This document shows positions 45,890 to 56,700 of a stretch of DNA of 64,000 nucleotides, piece after piece. The position numbers were made by a program, and so were the translations under genes. The stretch is from Flavobacteriaceae bacterium. GTDB taxonomy: Bacteria > Bacteroidota > Bacteroidia > Flavobacteriales > Flavobacteriaceae. The notes under the pieces are model-generated. The model was not told the DNA's origin, did not search any database, and worked only from the letters and a program-made list of their open reading frames with translations. Location of the stretch: the NCBI GenBank assembly GCA_024742935.1, contig JANSXN010000002.1, positions 30,112-94,111 of the forward strand, given 5' to 3'. How positions within the stretch are numbered: position 1 is the stretch's first letter; every line of letters starts with the position of its first letter.

Positions 45890-46543
45890 ATGGCACAATC
45901 AAAATCTTCAAAAAAACTTTTTAACATGGCTTACGGCCTTGGAGCTTCAATTGTAATTATAGGAGCCCTTTTTAAAATACTTCACTGGGAAATAGGCCCA
46001 CTTAATGGTGGTCTTTTACTAGCAATTGGACTTATTACTGAAGCTATCATTTTTGCCATCTCTGCTTTTGAGCCTGTAGATGACGATTTAGACTGGTCTT
46101 TGGTCTATCCAGAATTGGCCGGTGGTCAATCAATGGGTAAAAAAGGAAAACAAGAAAACCCGGAAGACGCGCAAGGTCTTTTATCTAAAAAGTTGGATGA
46201 GATGCTTAAAGAGGCAAAATTAGATGCAGGTTTAATGTCAAGTCTTGGTGAAAGCATTCGTTCTTTTGAGGGTGCTGCAAAAGAACTTCAGCCAACCGCA
46301 GAATCTATGAATGCACAAAAGAAATACAGTCAGGAAATGAGCCTTGCTGCTGCTCAAATGGAGTCATTGAACTCACTTTACAAAGTACAAGTAGAGTCAG
46401 CAAGCCGTCAAGCTCAAATTAATGATGAGGTTGCTCAAAATGCAGATCAATTAAAACAACAAATGCAAGCTATGGCTACAAACCTTTCTTCTCTTAACGG
46501 AGTTTATGGAGGTATGCTATCAGCTATGACAAACAGAAACTAA
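45890..46543 (+). CDS. gldL: Type IX secretion / gliding motor protein GldL
   Basis: 217 residues with two N-terminal membrane helices (LGASIVIIGALFKILHW and LNGGLLLAIGLITEAIIFAIS) and a long cytoplasmic helical tail. GldL forms the pentameric inner-membrane stator of the proton-driven rotary motor around a GldM dimer. The membrane charged residues Lys29, His32 and Glu51 correspond by spacing to the Lys27/His30/Glu49 set implicated in proton conduction in Flavobacterium johnsoniae. Sits 58 bases after gldK and 41 bases before gldM. Confidence 0.95.
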   Translation: MAQSKSSKKLFNMAYGLGASIVIIGALFKILHWEIGPLNGGLLLAIGLITEAIIFAISAFEPVDDDLDWSLVYPELAGGQSMGKKGKQENPEDAQGLLSKKLDEMLKEAKLDAGLMSSLGESIRSFEGAAKELQPTAESMNAQKKYSQEMSLAAAQMESLNSLYKVQVESASRQAQINDEVAQNADQLKQQMQAMATNLSSLNGVYGGMLSAMTNRN

Positions 46544-46584
46544 TATTTTTCTAACTGTATAACTAACTTACAAAAACTTATAAA

Positions 46585-48159
46585 ATGGCAGGAGGAAAAC
46601 TATCCCCAAGACAGAAGATGATTAACCTGATGTATCTGGTATTCATCGCTATGCTTGCACTAAATATGTCCAAAGAAGTGCTATCAGCCTTTGGACTCAT
46701 GAATGAACGATTAACCGAGGCAAACAGTTCTGCTCAACAACGCAATGCAGATTATATGGCCGGATTGGCTGAAAAAGCAACTGAAAATCCAACTCGATTT
46801 GCAGACGCAAAAGTTAAAGCAGATCAAATTGGAACGCTTTCCAACGAATTTGACAGCTACATTGAATCGATTAAAAATGATTTAAAGGGTACCGTAAAAG
46901 AAGATGATTTGGCTACAGGCAACTATGAAGTAATGGACAAACCTGATTTTTTAAATCAAAGATTTTTTGTAGGTGATAAATACACTCCTGAAGGTCAAGA
47001 GTTTGTTGATAAAATAAATAGCTATCGAGAAGGCTTACTATCAAATTTAGGAGATTCACCCGCATTTGATAAAATTAAATCTGATGTCAACAAAAAATTC
47101 AGTACTGAAAAAGAAACTCGAAGAGATGGCGTTGAAGTTGAATGGTTAAACTACCATTTTGAAGGTTTTCCTTTAATTGCATCTCTAACAAAATTGACGC
47201 AAATGCAAGCAGATATCAAAACTACTAATAATGAAATCTTATCAATGATGCTTGAAGGTGAGTTAACTGCTGCAGTTGCAATGACAAACTATGGTACTTT
47301 ACTTCAAACAAATCGTTCTGCATATTTTCAAGGAGATACATTTGATGGTGCCGTAGTTCTGGGAAGAACAGATGAAACCACCAGACCAAACCGAGTTGAG
47401 TTAACACTTGATGGAAGACCTCTATCTGAAGATCAATACACTATTCAAGGAGGTCGCGTTGTACTTAATGTAAATGCTGGATCTGCAGGAGAACATAAAA
47501 TTGGTGGTCAATTAGTTTTTGAAGAAGGTGGCGAAGAAACACTAGTTCCTGTTGATTTAAGTTTTACAACAATTTCAAGACCAACAGATGCTGTAATTTC
47601 TGCTGATAAAATGAACGTTGTATATCGTGGTGTTCAAAACCCGATGACTATCTCAATGGCTGGAGTATCTGATAATAACATCACTGCAAATGCACCCGGA
47701 CTTAGAAGAGTCTCAGGAAGTAGTTATATGATGGATGTTACCACAGTTCAGGGTAGAGAAGTAACTATAAACGTGAGTGGAACAATTGATGGTACATCTT
47801 ACCCTTCAAGAGCTACTTTCCGTATCAAAGATATACCAAGACCTGTTGGAACCGTAAGAGGAGAAGATGGTCTTATCAAAATGCAACGCAACGCTCTTGA
47901 AATTTCAACCATTGGTGCTATTATACCTGATTTCGATTTTGAAATTGGACTTAATGTTACCGGATTCAAATTCAATGTACCCGGTCAGCCCACAGTTGTT
48001 GTGAATGGCAGCCGTTTAAACGATGCAGCAAAAAATACTCTGCGAAGAGCTAAAAGAGGAGAAACAGTACAAATTTTTGATATCACAGCAAATCTTGCAG
48101 GTGCTTCCGGGTACCGTTTGCAAAGAATTTCCCCTGTCTTTGTAGAGCTTACAAATTAA
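46585..48159 (+). CDS. gldM: Type IX secretion / gliding motor protein GldM
   Basis: 524 residues. MAGGKLSPRQKMINLMYLVFIAMLALNMSKEVL, here seen as SPRQKMINLMYLVFIAMLAL plus NMSKEVL, is the single N-terminal membrane helix that passes through the GldL ring. The periplasmic part consists of a helical domain (D1, including LTKLTQMQADIKTTNNEIL) followed by beta domains (D2-D4; ISADKMNVVYRGVQNPMTIS, PRPVGTVRGEDG) that reach the GldK-GldN ring and transmit torque. Length and domain order are standard. Confidence 0.96.
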   Translation: MAGGKLSPRQKMINLMYLVFIAMLALNMSKEVLSAFGLMNERLTEANSSAQQRNADYMAGLAEKATENPTRFADAKVKADQIGTLSNEFDSYIESIKNDLKGTVKEDDLATGNYEVMDKPDFLNQRFFVGDKYTPEGQEFVDKINSYREGLLSNLGDSPAFDKIKSDVNKKFSTEKETRRDGVEVEWLNYHFEGFPLIASLTKLTQMQADIKTTNNEILSMMLEGELTAAVAMTNYGTLLQTNRSAYFQGDTFDGAVVLGRTDETTRPNRVELTLDGRPLSEDQYTIQGGRVVLNVNAGSAGEHKIGGQLVFEEGGEETLVPVDLSFTTISRPTDAVISADKMNVVYRGVQNPMTISMAGVSDNNITANAPGLRRVSGSSYMMDVTTVQGREVTINVSGTIDGTSYPSRATFRIKDIPRPVGTVRGEDGLIKMQRNALEISTIGAIIPDFDFEIGLNVTGFKFNVPGQPTVVVNGSRLNDAAKNTLRRAKRGETVQIFDITANLAGASGYRLQRISPVFVELTN

Positions 48160-48174
48160 AATTTAAGACGTATT

Positions 48175-49065
48175 ATGAACCTGAAATCTTTTTTAATAAT
48201 TCTAACCGCAATGTTGATCACATCAACCGGGTTTGGGCAATCTAATATTTTAAATGCCAAAACACCTGATGATATGAATAAGAGAACAGAAGCGCAGATA
48301 GCTTATGACAATGACAATCCATTGTCCTATGGCTTTATCGATCAGCGTGATGTGTTATGGGCAAAAACAGTATGGGAAATCGTTGATCTTGATGAGCGAA
48401 TGAATTTTCCGCTGTATTATCCAATTGACACAAACAACATTGGACCCGAACGCAGATCTCTTTATGACGTTTTGATGAAAAACATCAAAAATGGAAGAAT
48501 AGCTAATATCTATACAGATTCTTATTTTACTGAAAAAAGAACGCTCGCAGATATACAAGCTACACTTTCAAGAGTTGATACTACAGATGCAGGTATCGCC
48601 CAATTAAATGCCGGTGAAGAACTTGATCTTCAATATATTGACAGAAGAGACATTACTGCCGCAGATATTGAAGAATACCGCGTGCGTGGTTACTGGTATA
48701 TTGACAAAAGATTGGGAGAATTAAAGTACCGTTTGATTGGTATTGCTCCCGTAGCGCCTGACGTGAACTTTATTGATGATGAAAATTCAACGATGGTTGA
48801 GTTGTTCTGGGTCTTCTTCCCTGAGGCACGTGAAGTACTTCACGAAGCCAAAGCATTTAACAGAATGAATACATCAATGCCAATTTCATTTGACCACATG
48901 CTCAATTCAAGAAGGTTTAGTGGTGCGATTTACAAGGAAGATAATGAATATGGTGACCGTGAAGTTAGAGACTATATTTCAGATAATGCACTCATGCAAC
49001 TTTTAGAATCTGAAAGAATTAAAGAGACTATCAGAAACATTGAAATTGATATCTGGAATTACTAG
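48175..49065 (+). CDS. gldN: Type IX secretion / gliding protein GldN
   Basis: 296 residues. Signal peptide (to GFGQ), then the GldN/PorN domain: ERMNFPLYYPIDTNNIGPERR is seen in part (ERMNFPLYYPID, GPERRSLYDVLMKNIKNG), YIDKRLGELKYRLIGIAPVAPD, ELFWVFFPEAREVLHEAKAFN and ISFDHMLNSRRFSGAIYKE. GldN builds the periplasmic ring with GldK. Only one copy is present here; there is no adjacent gldO paralogue. A terminator follows at 49092-49120. Confidence 0.95.
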   Translation: MNLKSFLIILTAMLITSTGFGQSNILNAKTPDDMNKRTEAQIAYDNDNPLSYGFIDQRDVLWAKTVWEIVDLDERMNFPLYYPIDTNNIGPERRSLYDVLMKNIKNGRIANIYTDSYFTEKRTLADIQATLSRVDTTDAGIAQLNAGEELDLQYIDRRDITAADIEEYRVRGYWYIDKRLGELKYRLIGIAPVAPDVNFIDDENSTMVELFWVFFPEAREVLHEAKAFNRMNTSMPISFDHMLNSRRFSGAIYKEDNEYGDREVRDYISDNALMQLLESERIKETIRNIEIDIWNY

Positions 49066-49091
49066 GTAAAGATTCATAATTTAAATACATT

Positions 49092-49120
49092 AAAACTCTC
49101 GTTATTGACGGGAGTTTTTT
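49092..49120 (+). terminator. Terminator of the gldKLMN operon
   Basis: AAACTCTCG - TTATTGA - CGGGAGTTT, one T-G pair, followed by a T-run. It lies 26 bases after the gldN stop. Confidence 0.85.
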
Positions 49121-49133
49121 TATTTTCGCTCTT

Positions 49134-50171
49134 ATGACAGTAGATTATATAATCGTAGGTTTAGGTCTTGCCGGAATTGCTTTTTGCGAAACATTACTGG
49201 AAAACAAAAAGACTTTTGTCGTTTTTGATACGGGAAACAATACTTCATCAACCGTAGCTGCCGGTTTATATAACCCTGTAATTTTAAAACGTTTTACGCC
49301 TGCCTGGAATGCCTTTGAACAAATTCAAAAAGCACTTCCATTTTATGAAAATATCGAAGCCAAACTGAAGGTAAAAATTGATTATAAGACACCTGTTTTC
49401 AGAATTTTTAATACTATTGAAGAGCAAAATAGATGGTTTGAGGCATCAGATAAACCTGTGCTGGAACATTTTATTTCACCCAAAGTCCACATAAATCAAA
49501 ATAAACACATCAAAGCAGAATTTGGTTTTGGTGAAGTATTACAAAGTGGTAGAATTGACACAAAATCACTTTTAGATTTTTATAGAAATTATTTACTAGA
49601 CAAGAAATGGTTACTTGAAGAACCTTTTGTATACACGGCACTCCAACTCACTAAACCACTTCAATACAATTCCATTCAATCAAAATACATAGTTTTTTGT
49701 GAAGGTTTTGGAATTAAGAACAATCCCTTTTTCAATCAACTTCCTTTGGTTGGAAATAAAGGCGAACTATTAACCATCAAAGCTCCGGACTTAAAGCTGG
49801 ATGTTATTTTAAAATCTGGGGTGTTTATTATTCCAATCGGAGGAGATTTATATAAAGTGGGAGCTACTTACAATTGGGAAGACAAGGACACGTCACCCAC
49901 TTTAGAAGCACGGGAGGAGCTTTTAGGGAAATTAAACAAGATTGTGAGTTGCAACTATGAAGTAGTCTCACATAAAGCCGGTGTGCGTCCCACGGTTATT
50001 GATAGAAAACCGTTACTGGGACAACATTCAGAATTTAAAAACCTGTTTGTTTTGAATGGTTTGGGAACCCATGGAGTCATGATAGGCCCCACGGCGGCAG
50101 AAAACCTTTTTTATATGATTGAAAACGGAAAAACCTTATCTGAAGAAATTGATATTGCCAGATTTAATTAA
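49134..50171 (+). CDS. FAD-dependent oxidoreductase (DAO family)
   Basis: 345 residues. N-terminal FAD-binding motif DYIIVGLGLAGIAFCETL, FVVFDTGNNTSSTVAAGLYNP with the family's second conserved loop, and C-terminal HKAGVRPTVIDRKPLLG and NGLGTHGVMIGPTAAENL, as in D-amino-acid-oxidase-type enzymes. The substrate is unknown. The gene follows the gldKLMN terminator. Its last 8 bases overlap the 3' end of the convergent DUF983 gene. Confidence 0.85.
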   Translation: MTVDYIIVGLGLAGIAFCETLLENKKTFVVFDTGNNTSSTVAAGLYNPVILKRFTPAWNAFEQIQKALPFYENIEAKLKVKIDYKTPVFRIFNTIEEQNRWFEASDKPVLEHFISPKVHINQNKHIKAEFGFGEVLQSGRIDTKSLLDFYRNYLLDKKWLLEEPFVYTALQLTKPLQYNSIQSKYIVFCEGFGIKNNPFFNQLPLVGNKGELLTIKAPDLKLDVILKSGVFIIPIGGDLYKVGATYNWEDKDTSPTLEAREELLGKLNKIVSCNYEVVSHKAGVRPTVIDRKPLLGQHSEFKNLFVLNGLGTHGVMIGPTAAENLFYMIENGKTLSEEIDIARFN

Positions 50172-50541
50172 CCTTTTCCTTGTCATAACTCATAAAAATA
50201 TTGATCCAAATATTTCGTGAAAGCCTCATAATAACCGGCATAAAAATAATTAATGTGCCTACTATTGCGATAAAAGAGGTCATTAATCCGCCACCAAAAA
50301 ACACATAGCTAACGATAAATGCTGCTACTGCAAAGGCGACTCCCAAACCATAACTCACATACATTGCCCCATAAAAAAAAGAGGGTTCAATTTTGTATTT
50401 TGTACTGCAGTGGCTACACCTTTCACGCATTTTAAAAATCTTGTTAAGTTTGTAGGGGTTGTTTTCTTCATACATGGATTCACCGTGACAAACCGGACAA
50501 GAACCCGTAAAAATACTGTATAACTTTGTGCCTTTTAACAT
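50164..50541 (-). CDS. DUF983 membrane protein with zinc-ribbon-like cysteines
   Basis: 125 residues. N-terminal CPVCHGESM and, about 25 residues on, CSHCSTKY make a four-cysteine zinc-binding-like module; two hydrophobic segments follow (MYVSYGLGVAFAVAAFIVSYVF and SFIAIVGTLIIFMPVIM, given here in part). This is the DUF983 arrangement, of unknown function. It is convergent with the oxidoreductase and divergent from the ABC-F gene. Confidence 0.85.
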   Translation of the reverse strand: MLKGTKLYSIFTGSCPVCHGESMYEENNPYKLNKIFKMRERCSHCSTKYKIEPSFFYGAMYVSYGLGVAFAVAAFIVSYVFFGGGLMTSFIAIVGTLIIFMPVIMRLSRNIWINIFMSYDKEKVN

Positions 50542-50612
50542 AGAAAATTCTATTTTTTTAAGACTACAAAATTAAGCATCTTTGCACGATAATTTGTTAC
50601 ATAGGTTACATT

Positions 50613-52520
50613 ATGCTCAACGTTTCTAATTTATCGGTTGCATTTCAGGGAGAAAATCTTTTTGAGGAAATTTCATTTCAGCTTAAGGCGGGAGATCGCG
50701 TGGGTTTGGTTGGAAAAAATGGTGCCGGAAAATCTACACTCCTCAAAATTTTGGCAAAAGATCTGGCATCAGATACGGGTACGATTGCTTCAGATAAAGA
50801 AATCAAAATTGGTTTTTTAAGGCAGGATATCGACTTTGTTCAAGGAAGAACTGTTCTTGAGGAAGCTTATCAAGCCTTTGAAGAAATTAAAGCTACAGAA
50901 GCCAAAATGGATGCAATAAACCATCAACTCACCACCCGCACCGATTATGAGTCTGATGCCTATCACGATTTGATGGTAGCAATTAGTGATTTAACACATC
51001 ACTATGAAATTTTAGGAGGATACAATTATCAGGGAGATACTGAAAAAATACTTCAGGGATTGGGCTTCAAACGGGACGAATTTGATAAAAAAACCGAAGA
51101 ATTTTCCGGTGGATGGCGTATGCGCATCGAGCTTGCCAAACTCCTTTTGCAAAGCAATGATATATTATTACTCGATGAGCCCACAAACCACCTCGATATC
51201 GAATCCATCATATGGCTTGAAAGCTTTTTGAACAACTATGCAGGAGCTGTTGTTATCGTTTCTCACGACAAGATGTTTCTGGATAACGTGACTAATCGTA
51301 CTATTGAGATTTCACTGGGACGCATTTATGATTATAACAAACCCTATTCAAAGTATTTAGTTTTAAGACAGGAATTGCGTGAGCAACAGCTTGCTTCCCA
51401 AAAAAATCAAGAGAAGCAAATTCAGCAAACAGAGCGATTGATAGAAAAATTCAGGGCAAAAGCTTCAAAAGCATCTATGGCGCAGTCTCTTATTAAAAAG
51501 CTGGATAAAGTAGATCGAATTGAAGTGGATGAAGATGACAATGCGGTGATGAATGTGCGGTTTCCCATTTCGGTGCAACCGGGAAAAGTGGTCATTGACA
51601 TGGAACACATTTCAAAAAGTTATGGACCAAACCACGTTTTAGACAACGTGAGCATGATGATTGAGCGTGGCGTAAAAACCGCTTTTGTGGGGCAGAATGG
51701 ACAGGGAAAATCAACACTGGCAAAGATTATTGTTGGCGAAATTTCCCATCAGGGCACTGTAAAGCTGGGTCATAATGTGCAAATTGGCTATTTTGCTCAA
51801 AATCAAGCAGATTACCTGGATGGAAATATCACCGTGCTTGACACAATGATTAATGCCGCAAATGAAACCAATAGAAGCAAAGTAAGAGATATTCTCGGCT
51901 CTTTTTTGTTTAGAGGAGAGGAAGTAGATAAGTTTGTAAAAGTGCTTTCAGGAGGTGAGCGCAATCGTTTGGCTTTAGCAAAATTGTTGCTGCAACCACT
52001 CAATGTGTTGGTCATGGATGAGCCCACAAACCACCTCGATATCAAATCAAAAAATGTTTTAAAAGAATCACTCAAAAGTTTTGAAGGAACCCTCATTCTT
52101 GTTTCTCACGACAGGGATTTTTTACAAGGGTTGTGTGATAAAGTATATGAATTTAAAGACAGAAAAATAAAAGAGTACTTGGGTGATATTGACTTTTACC
52201 TTGAGCAACGCAAGATTTCTTCCATGCGTGAAGCAGAGCTAATGACAAAAGAAAAGAAAACTCCCAAAAGCAATACTAACAAACAAGAGTACAACGACCA
52301 AAAAAAGGAAAAAACCCTTAAAAATAAATTGAGTTCTATTGAGTCAAGCATTCAAAAACTGGAAAAGGATATTGCAAAAATGGACAGTGACTTAGCTGAA
52401 AATTATCAACAAACCACTTCCAAACCAGAATTTTTTAAAATTTACGAAACCAAAAAAACAGAGTTGGAAAAAATGATGCGGGATTGGGAAAATGTTCAAG
52501 AATCATTAGAAAGTATTTAA
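50613..52520 (+). CDS. ABC-F family ATPase
   Basis: 635 residues, two ABC domains without membrane helices, joined by a charged linker (KNQEKQIQQTERLIEKFRAK). First domain: GLVGKNGAGKST, FSGGWRMR, LLLDEPTNHLD. Second: FVGQNGQGKST, LSGGERNR, LVMDEPTNHLD. A C-terminal coiled coil (SIESSIQKLEKDIAKMD) resembles that of Uup. ABC-F proteins act on the ribosome (translation rescue or antibiotic protection) and not in transport. Housekeeping Uup/YheS-like function is more likely than resistance because both signature motifs and the coiled coil are standard. Confidence 0.92.
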   Translation: MLNVSNLSVAFQGENLFEEISFQLKAGDRVGLVGKNGAGKSTLLKILAKDLASDTGTIASDKEIKIGFLRQDIDFVQGRTVLEEAYQAFEEIKATEAKMDAINHQLTTRTDYESDAYHDLMVAISDLTHHYEILGGYNYQGDTEKILQGLGFKRDEFDKKTEEFSGGWRMRIELAKLLLQSNDILLLDEPTNHLDIESIIWLESFLNNYAGAVVIVSHDKMFLDNVTNRTIEISLGRIYDYNKPYSKYLVLRQELREQQLASQKNQEKQIQQTERLIEKFRAKASKASMAQSLIKKLDKVDRIEVDEDDNAVMNVRFPISVQPGKVVIDMEHISKSYGPNHVLDNVSMMIERGVKTAFVGQNGQGKSTLAKIIVGEISHQGTVKLGHNVQIGYFAQNQADYLDGNITVLDTMINAANETNRSKVRDILGSFLFRGEEVDKFVKVLSGGERNRLALAKLLLQPLNVLVMDEPTNHLDIKSKNVLKESLKSFEGTLILVSHDRDFLQGLCDKVYEFKDRKIKEYLGDIDFYLEQRKISSMREAELMTKEKKTPKSNTNKQEYNDQKKEKTLKNKLSSIESSIQKLEKDIAKMDSDLAENYQQTTSKPEFFKIYETKKTELEKMMRDWENVQESLESI

Positions 52521-52609
52521 TTTGGTTTGTTTTTTTTAAGAAACCCTTAACCATGATTACCATAACAATGAGATAGATTTGTAAACTATCTAACTTATTA
52601 GACACATAC

Positions 52610-53713
52610 ATGCGCAAAATTATCCTTATTGTCCTGGGGGGGCTCATTTTATTAATCGCTTTCTTATGGGCTCGAAGCATCGCAAACGTTGAGAAAAAAC
52701 AAAATCCGGCAGTTGAAAAGCTTGAAAAAGTGGTATTTGTTGACACGGTAACCAATACTACAATCCCCATTGTTGTTCCTGCTACCGGGACACTTTCTGC
52801 AAAAGACCGTCTGGAATTGTTTTCTGAAGTGGAGGGCTTGTTTTCAGCAAGTTCCAGAGATTTCAGGCCCGGGCAAGAATACAATCAAGGTGAACTTTTG
52901 CTGCAAATAAATTCTTCTGAATATGCAGCGTCTGTTCGGTCGGCTCGTAGTAATTTACATAATTTAATCACAGCAATCATGCCCGATTTGAGGCTTGATT
53001 ATCCCGATTCCTTTTCAAAATGGCAAAACTATCTTTCCAATTTTGATATCAATAAAACAGTTTCTCCCTTACCGGAACCTTCTTCTGAACAAGAAAGATA
53101 TTTCATCACCGGAAGAAATATCACTTCCACCTTTTATGAAATTAAAAGAATGGAAGAACGTCTAGGAAAATTCAATATCAGAGCACCATTTACCGGAATC
53201 CTCACAGAAGCATTGGTCAATAAAGGAAGCTTGGTGAGACCAGGTCAAAAATTGGGTGAATATATCAACCCTTCGGTTTATGAGATGGAAGTAGCAGTTT
53301 CTAAAAACTTTGTAGATTTTTTGGAAACCGGAAGAAAAGTTAAACTTCACACACTAGATAAAACCAGAGAATTTGAAGGTGTTATAAGCAGAATTAATGC
53401 CAGAATAGATCCTAACACACAAACGGTTAATGCCTTTGTAGAGGTAAAAGGCGAAAATTTAAGAGAGGGGATGTTTCTGGAAGCAAACTTAGATGCACGA
53501 GAAGAGCAAAATGCATACAAGATTCAAAGAAAGCTGTTGATTAATGAATCTCAAATTTACATTGTTGAAGAGAACAAACTCAATTTACTCGATATTGATT
53601 TGATTTATATAACAGAGCGTGAAGTCGTAGTAAAAGGAATCCCGGATGGTACAATCATTCTCAGAGAGGTCCTGCCCGGGGCATTTGCTGGCCAACCTGT
53701 TATTATCAATTAA
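52610..53713 (+). CDS. RND efflux periplasmic adaptor
   Basis: 367 residues. N-terminal membrane anchor (IILIVLGGLILLIAFLWARS), then adaptor domains: VVPATGTLSAKDRLELFSEVEG (seen in part), GQEYNQGELLLQINSSEY, a short helical hairpin region (about 105-170), FNIRAPFTGILTEALVNKGSLV (in part) and the beta-barrel/membrane-proximal region (GVISRINARIDPNTQTV). It links the inner-membrane pump to the TolC channel. The pump follows after 34 bases. The helical hairpin is shorter than in AcrA. Confidence 0.92.
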   Translation: MRKIILIVLGGLILLIAFLWARSIANVEKKQNPAVEKLEKVVFVDTVTNTTIPIVVPATGTLSAKDRLELFSEVEGLFSASSRDFRPGQEYNQGELLLQINSSEYAASVRSARSNLHNLITAIMPDLRLDYPDSFSKWQNYLSNFDINKTVSPLPEPSSEQERYFITGRNITSTFYEIKRMEERLGKFNIRAPFTGILTEALVNKGSLVRPGQKLGEYINPSVYEMEVAVSKNFVDFLETGRKVKLHTLDKTREFEGVISRINARIDPNTQTVNAFVEVKGENLREGMFLEANLDAREEQNAYKIQRKLLINESQIYIVEENKLNLLDIDLIYITEREVVVKGIPDGTIILREVLPGAFAGQPVIIN

Positions 53714-53747
53714 AAAGAAGCAATAAAGCTCAATCAAAACCAAGTTT

Positions 53748-56700
53748 ATGCGCAAGGTAATTGAATATTTTATAAAATACAGCGTGGCTGTAAATGTGAT
53801 TATTTTTGCGTTTGTCATATTTGGAATCTTCGGAATTAGCAGTCTCAAATCCTCTTTTTTTCCTTTAGTAGATTCAGAAATCATCAATATCAATATCAAC
53901 TACCCGGCGGCTTCTCCTCAAGAAATTGAAGAGGGTATTGTTATAAAAATTGAAGATAATTTAAAAGGGCTTGAAGGCATTTCTCGCGTCACTTCTACCG
54001 CAAGAGAGAGCGGTGGTTCTATTACGGTCGAAATTGAACGCGGCGAAAACATTGATGTTATTCTTGCGGAAGTCAAAAACGCTGTTGACCGTGTTCCCAC
54101 ATTTCCGGCAGATATGGAGCCGCTCGTGGTTTCAAAACAAATTCCCATAAGGGAAACCATACAGTTTGCAGTTAGTGGAGAAAATGTGCCGCTGGCTACC
54201 CTAAAACAAATTGCCCGGCAAATTGAAAACGAACTGAGAACAATTCCAGGTATTTCTCAAATTGACATTACAGGATACCCTGCTGAAGAAATTGAAATCG
54301 CCGTTAGAGAAAATGATCTTTTGGCATATAATATTTCATTTCAGGAAGTTGCCAATGCAGTGAGGGGAGCCAATATTTTTACTACTGGAGGAACCATAAA
54401 AACAAATGTTGAAGATTACCTCATTAGAGCTAATAACAGAGGTTATTTTGCAGAGGAAATTGATAATATTGTTGTTAGGGCAGATGAGGGAGGAGCGATG
54501 GTTCGACTAAAAGACTTAGCTTCTGTGAGAGATCGATTTGCTGAAACTCCCAATGCTTCTTATTTCAATGGAAACCTATCTGTTAATATCAATGTAAGCA
54601 ATACCAACAATGAAGATTTGCTCTCTTCTGCTGAAAATGTAAATAAATACATTGAAGATTTTAATGCTAAAAACAGCAATGTAAGGCTCGATGTGGTAAA
54701 CGATTCTTCCATATCCTTGAGGCAACGCACACAAATATTGATAGAAAATGGGGGCATGGGAATCTTACTCGTTTTGATTTTTCTTTCCTTTTTTCTCAAC
54801 ACCCGAGTCGCTTTTTGGGTTGCATTTGGATTGCCCATTGCCTTTTTTGGTATGTTTATGCTGGCTCCGTTTTTTGGAATAACTATCAATATTCTATCCT
54901 TATTTGGGATGATTATCGTGATTGGTATTCTTGTAGATGATGGGATTGTAATTTCTGAAAATATATACCAGCATTATGAAAAGGGAAAAGGCCCCGTAAG
55001 AGCTGCCGTTGATGGGACAATGGAAGTAGTGCCTCCCATACTTTCGGCGATTATAACCACAGTACTGGCCTTCCTGACCTTTCAGTTTTTGGATAGTCGC
55101 ATCGGAAAGTTTTATGCAGAAGTTTCTGTTGTAGTTATTTTGACTCTTATTATTTCACTTGTAGAAGCATTTATCATACTACCTGCTCACATTGCTCACT
55201 CTAAGGCATTGGTGCGCAATGGAGAAAAAGAACAGCAAGAAAAAAAGGGAATCGACAAAATTTTTGCAAAATTGCGTATCCTCAATAAATTGGGTGATAA
55301 AAGTATGCGATTTCTGAGAGATAAGTTTTACAGTCCGGTGCTGGCTTTTGTATTAAAAAATAATTTTTTATCTCTCGCGATTATCGTTTCAGTATTAATG
55401 TTAACGGTGGCCTCTATAATGGGAGGTATCATACGGGTTACAATATTTCCAAGTATCGCAAGCGATAGAGTTTCCATTAATTTATTGATGAGTGAAGGGG
55501 TTAACCCGGCAACAACAGATTCTATTATCTCTTATGTCGAGGCCAAAGCCTGGGAAGTCAATGAAGAATTTACTGAAAAGCAAACAGGCAATTTGCAAGT
55601 CATTCAAAACATTATTAAGCGAGTGGGCCCCGGAAACAACAAAGCATCTTTAAATATCAATTTACTACCGGGAGAAGATCGTGATTTTTCTTCCCCAGAA
55701 ATCACTGCAGCCATTCGTGATGCTGTGGGCCCAGTTTATGGTGTGGAACAACTTACATTTGGTTCCGGTGGAACATTTGGAGGAACACCGGTTTCTGTAG
55801 CTTTTTTGGGGAACAATACTCAACAACTTAAAGCAGCAAAAGAAGAGCTCAAAGCCCATTTTGAAAATGATTCAAGACTTAAGGATGTAACAGATACAGA
55901 CCCACAAGGTATTAAAGAAATTAGGGTAGAGCTCAACCAAACTGCTTATGCATTGGGTCTTACGCTCAACGAAGTGATGCAGCAAATAAGAGCCGGATTT
56001 TTTGGTGCTCAGGCACAACGCTTTCAAAGAGGACAGGATGAAGTAAGGGTATGGGTGCGTTATGACAGGGAAGGCAGGTCCTCAATCAACGATTTGAACG
56101 CGATGCGCATTATCACACCTTCCGGTGAACGGGTGCCTTTTGGCGAAATAGCCACATATACTATAGAACGAGGTGATGAATCCATTCGCCACCTAGACGG
56201 AAAGAGAGAAATTCAGGTGAATGCCGATTTGGAAAACCCCAATGACAGCGCCACAGATATTCTTTTTGAAATACAACAAGGTATTATTCCTGAAATTCTG
56301 GCTAAATACACCACTGTTTCAGTATCTTATGAAGGTCAAAACAGAGAAGCTCAAAAACTTTCTAATTCGGCTTCAGCCATAATCCCTATTATCCTGTTTT
56401 TAATTTATGCAACCATCGCTTTTACCTTTAGGAGTTACAGCCAGCCATTGTTGCTTTTAATGCTAATTCCATTTAGTGTCATAGGTGTTGCATGGGGACA
56501 TTGGATTCATGGTTTTCCTGTAAATATGTTGTCTGCCATGGGAATTATTGCACTTATTGGGATTATGGTGAATGACGGGCTGGTGTTAATTACAAAATTC
56601 AATACATTTTTAAAAGAAGGCCTGCCTTTTGATAAAGCATTGTATGAAGCGGGCAGATCCAGATTCAGAGCTATATTTTTAACCTCTTTAACCACCATTG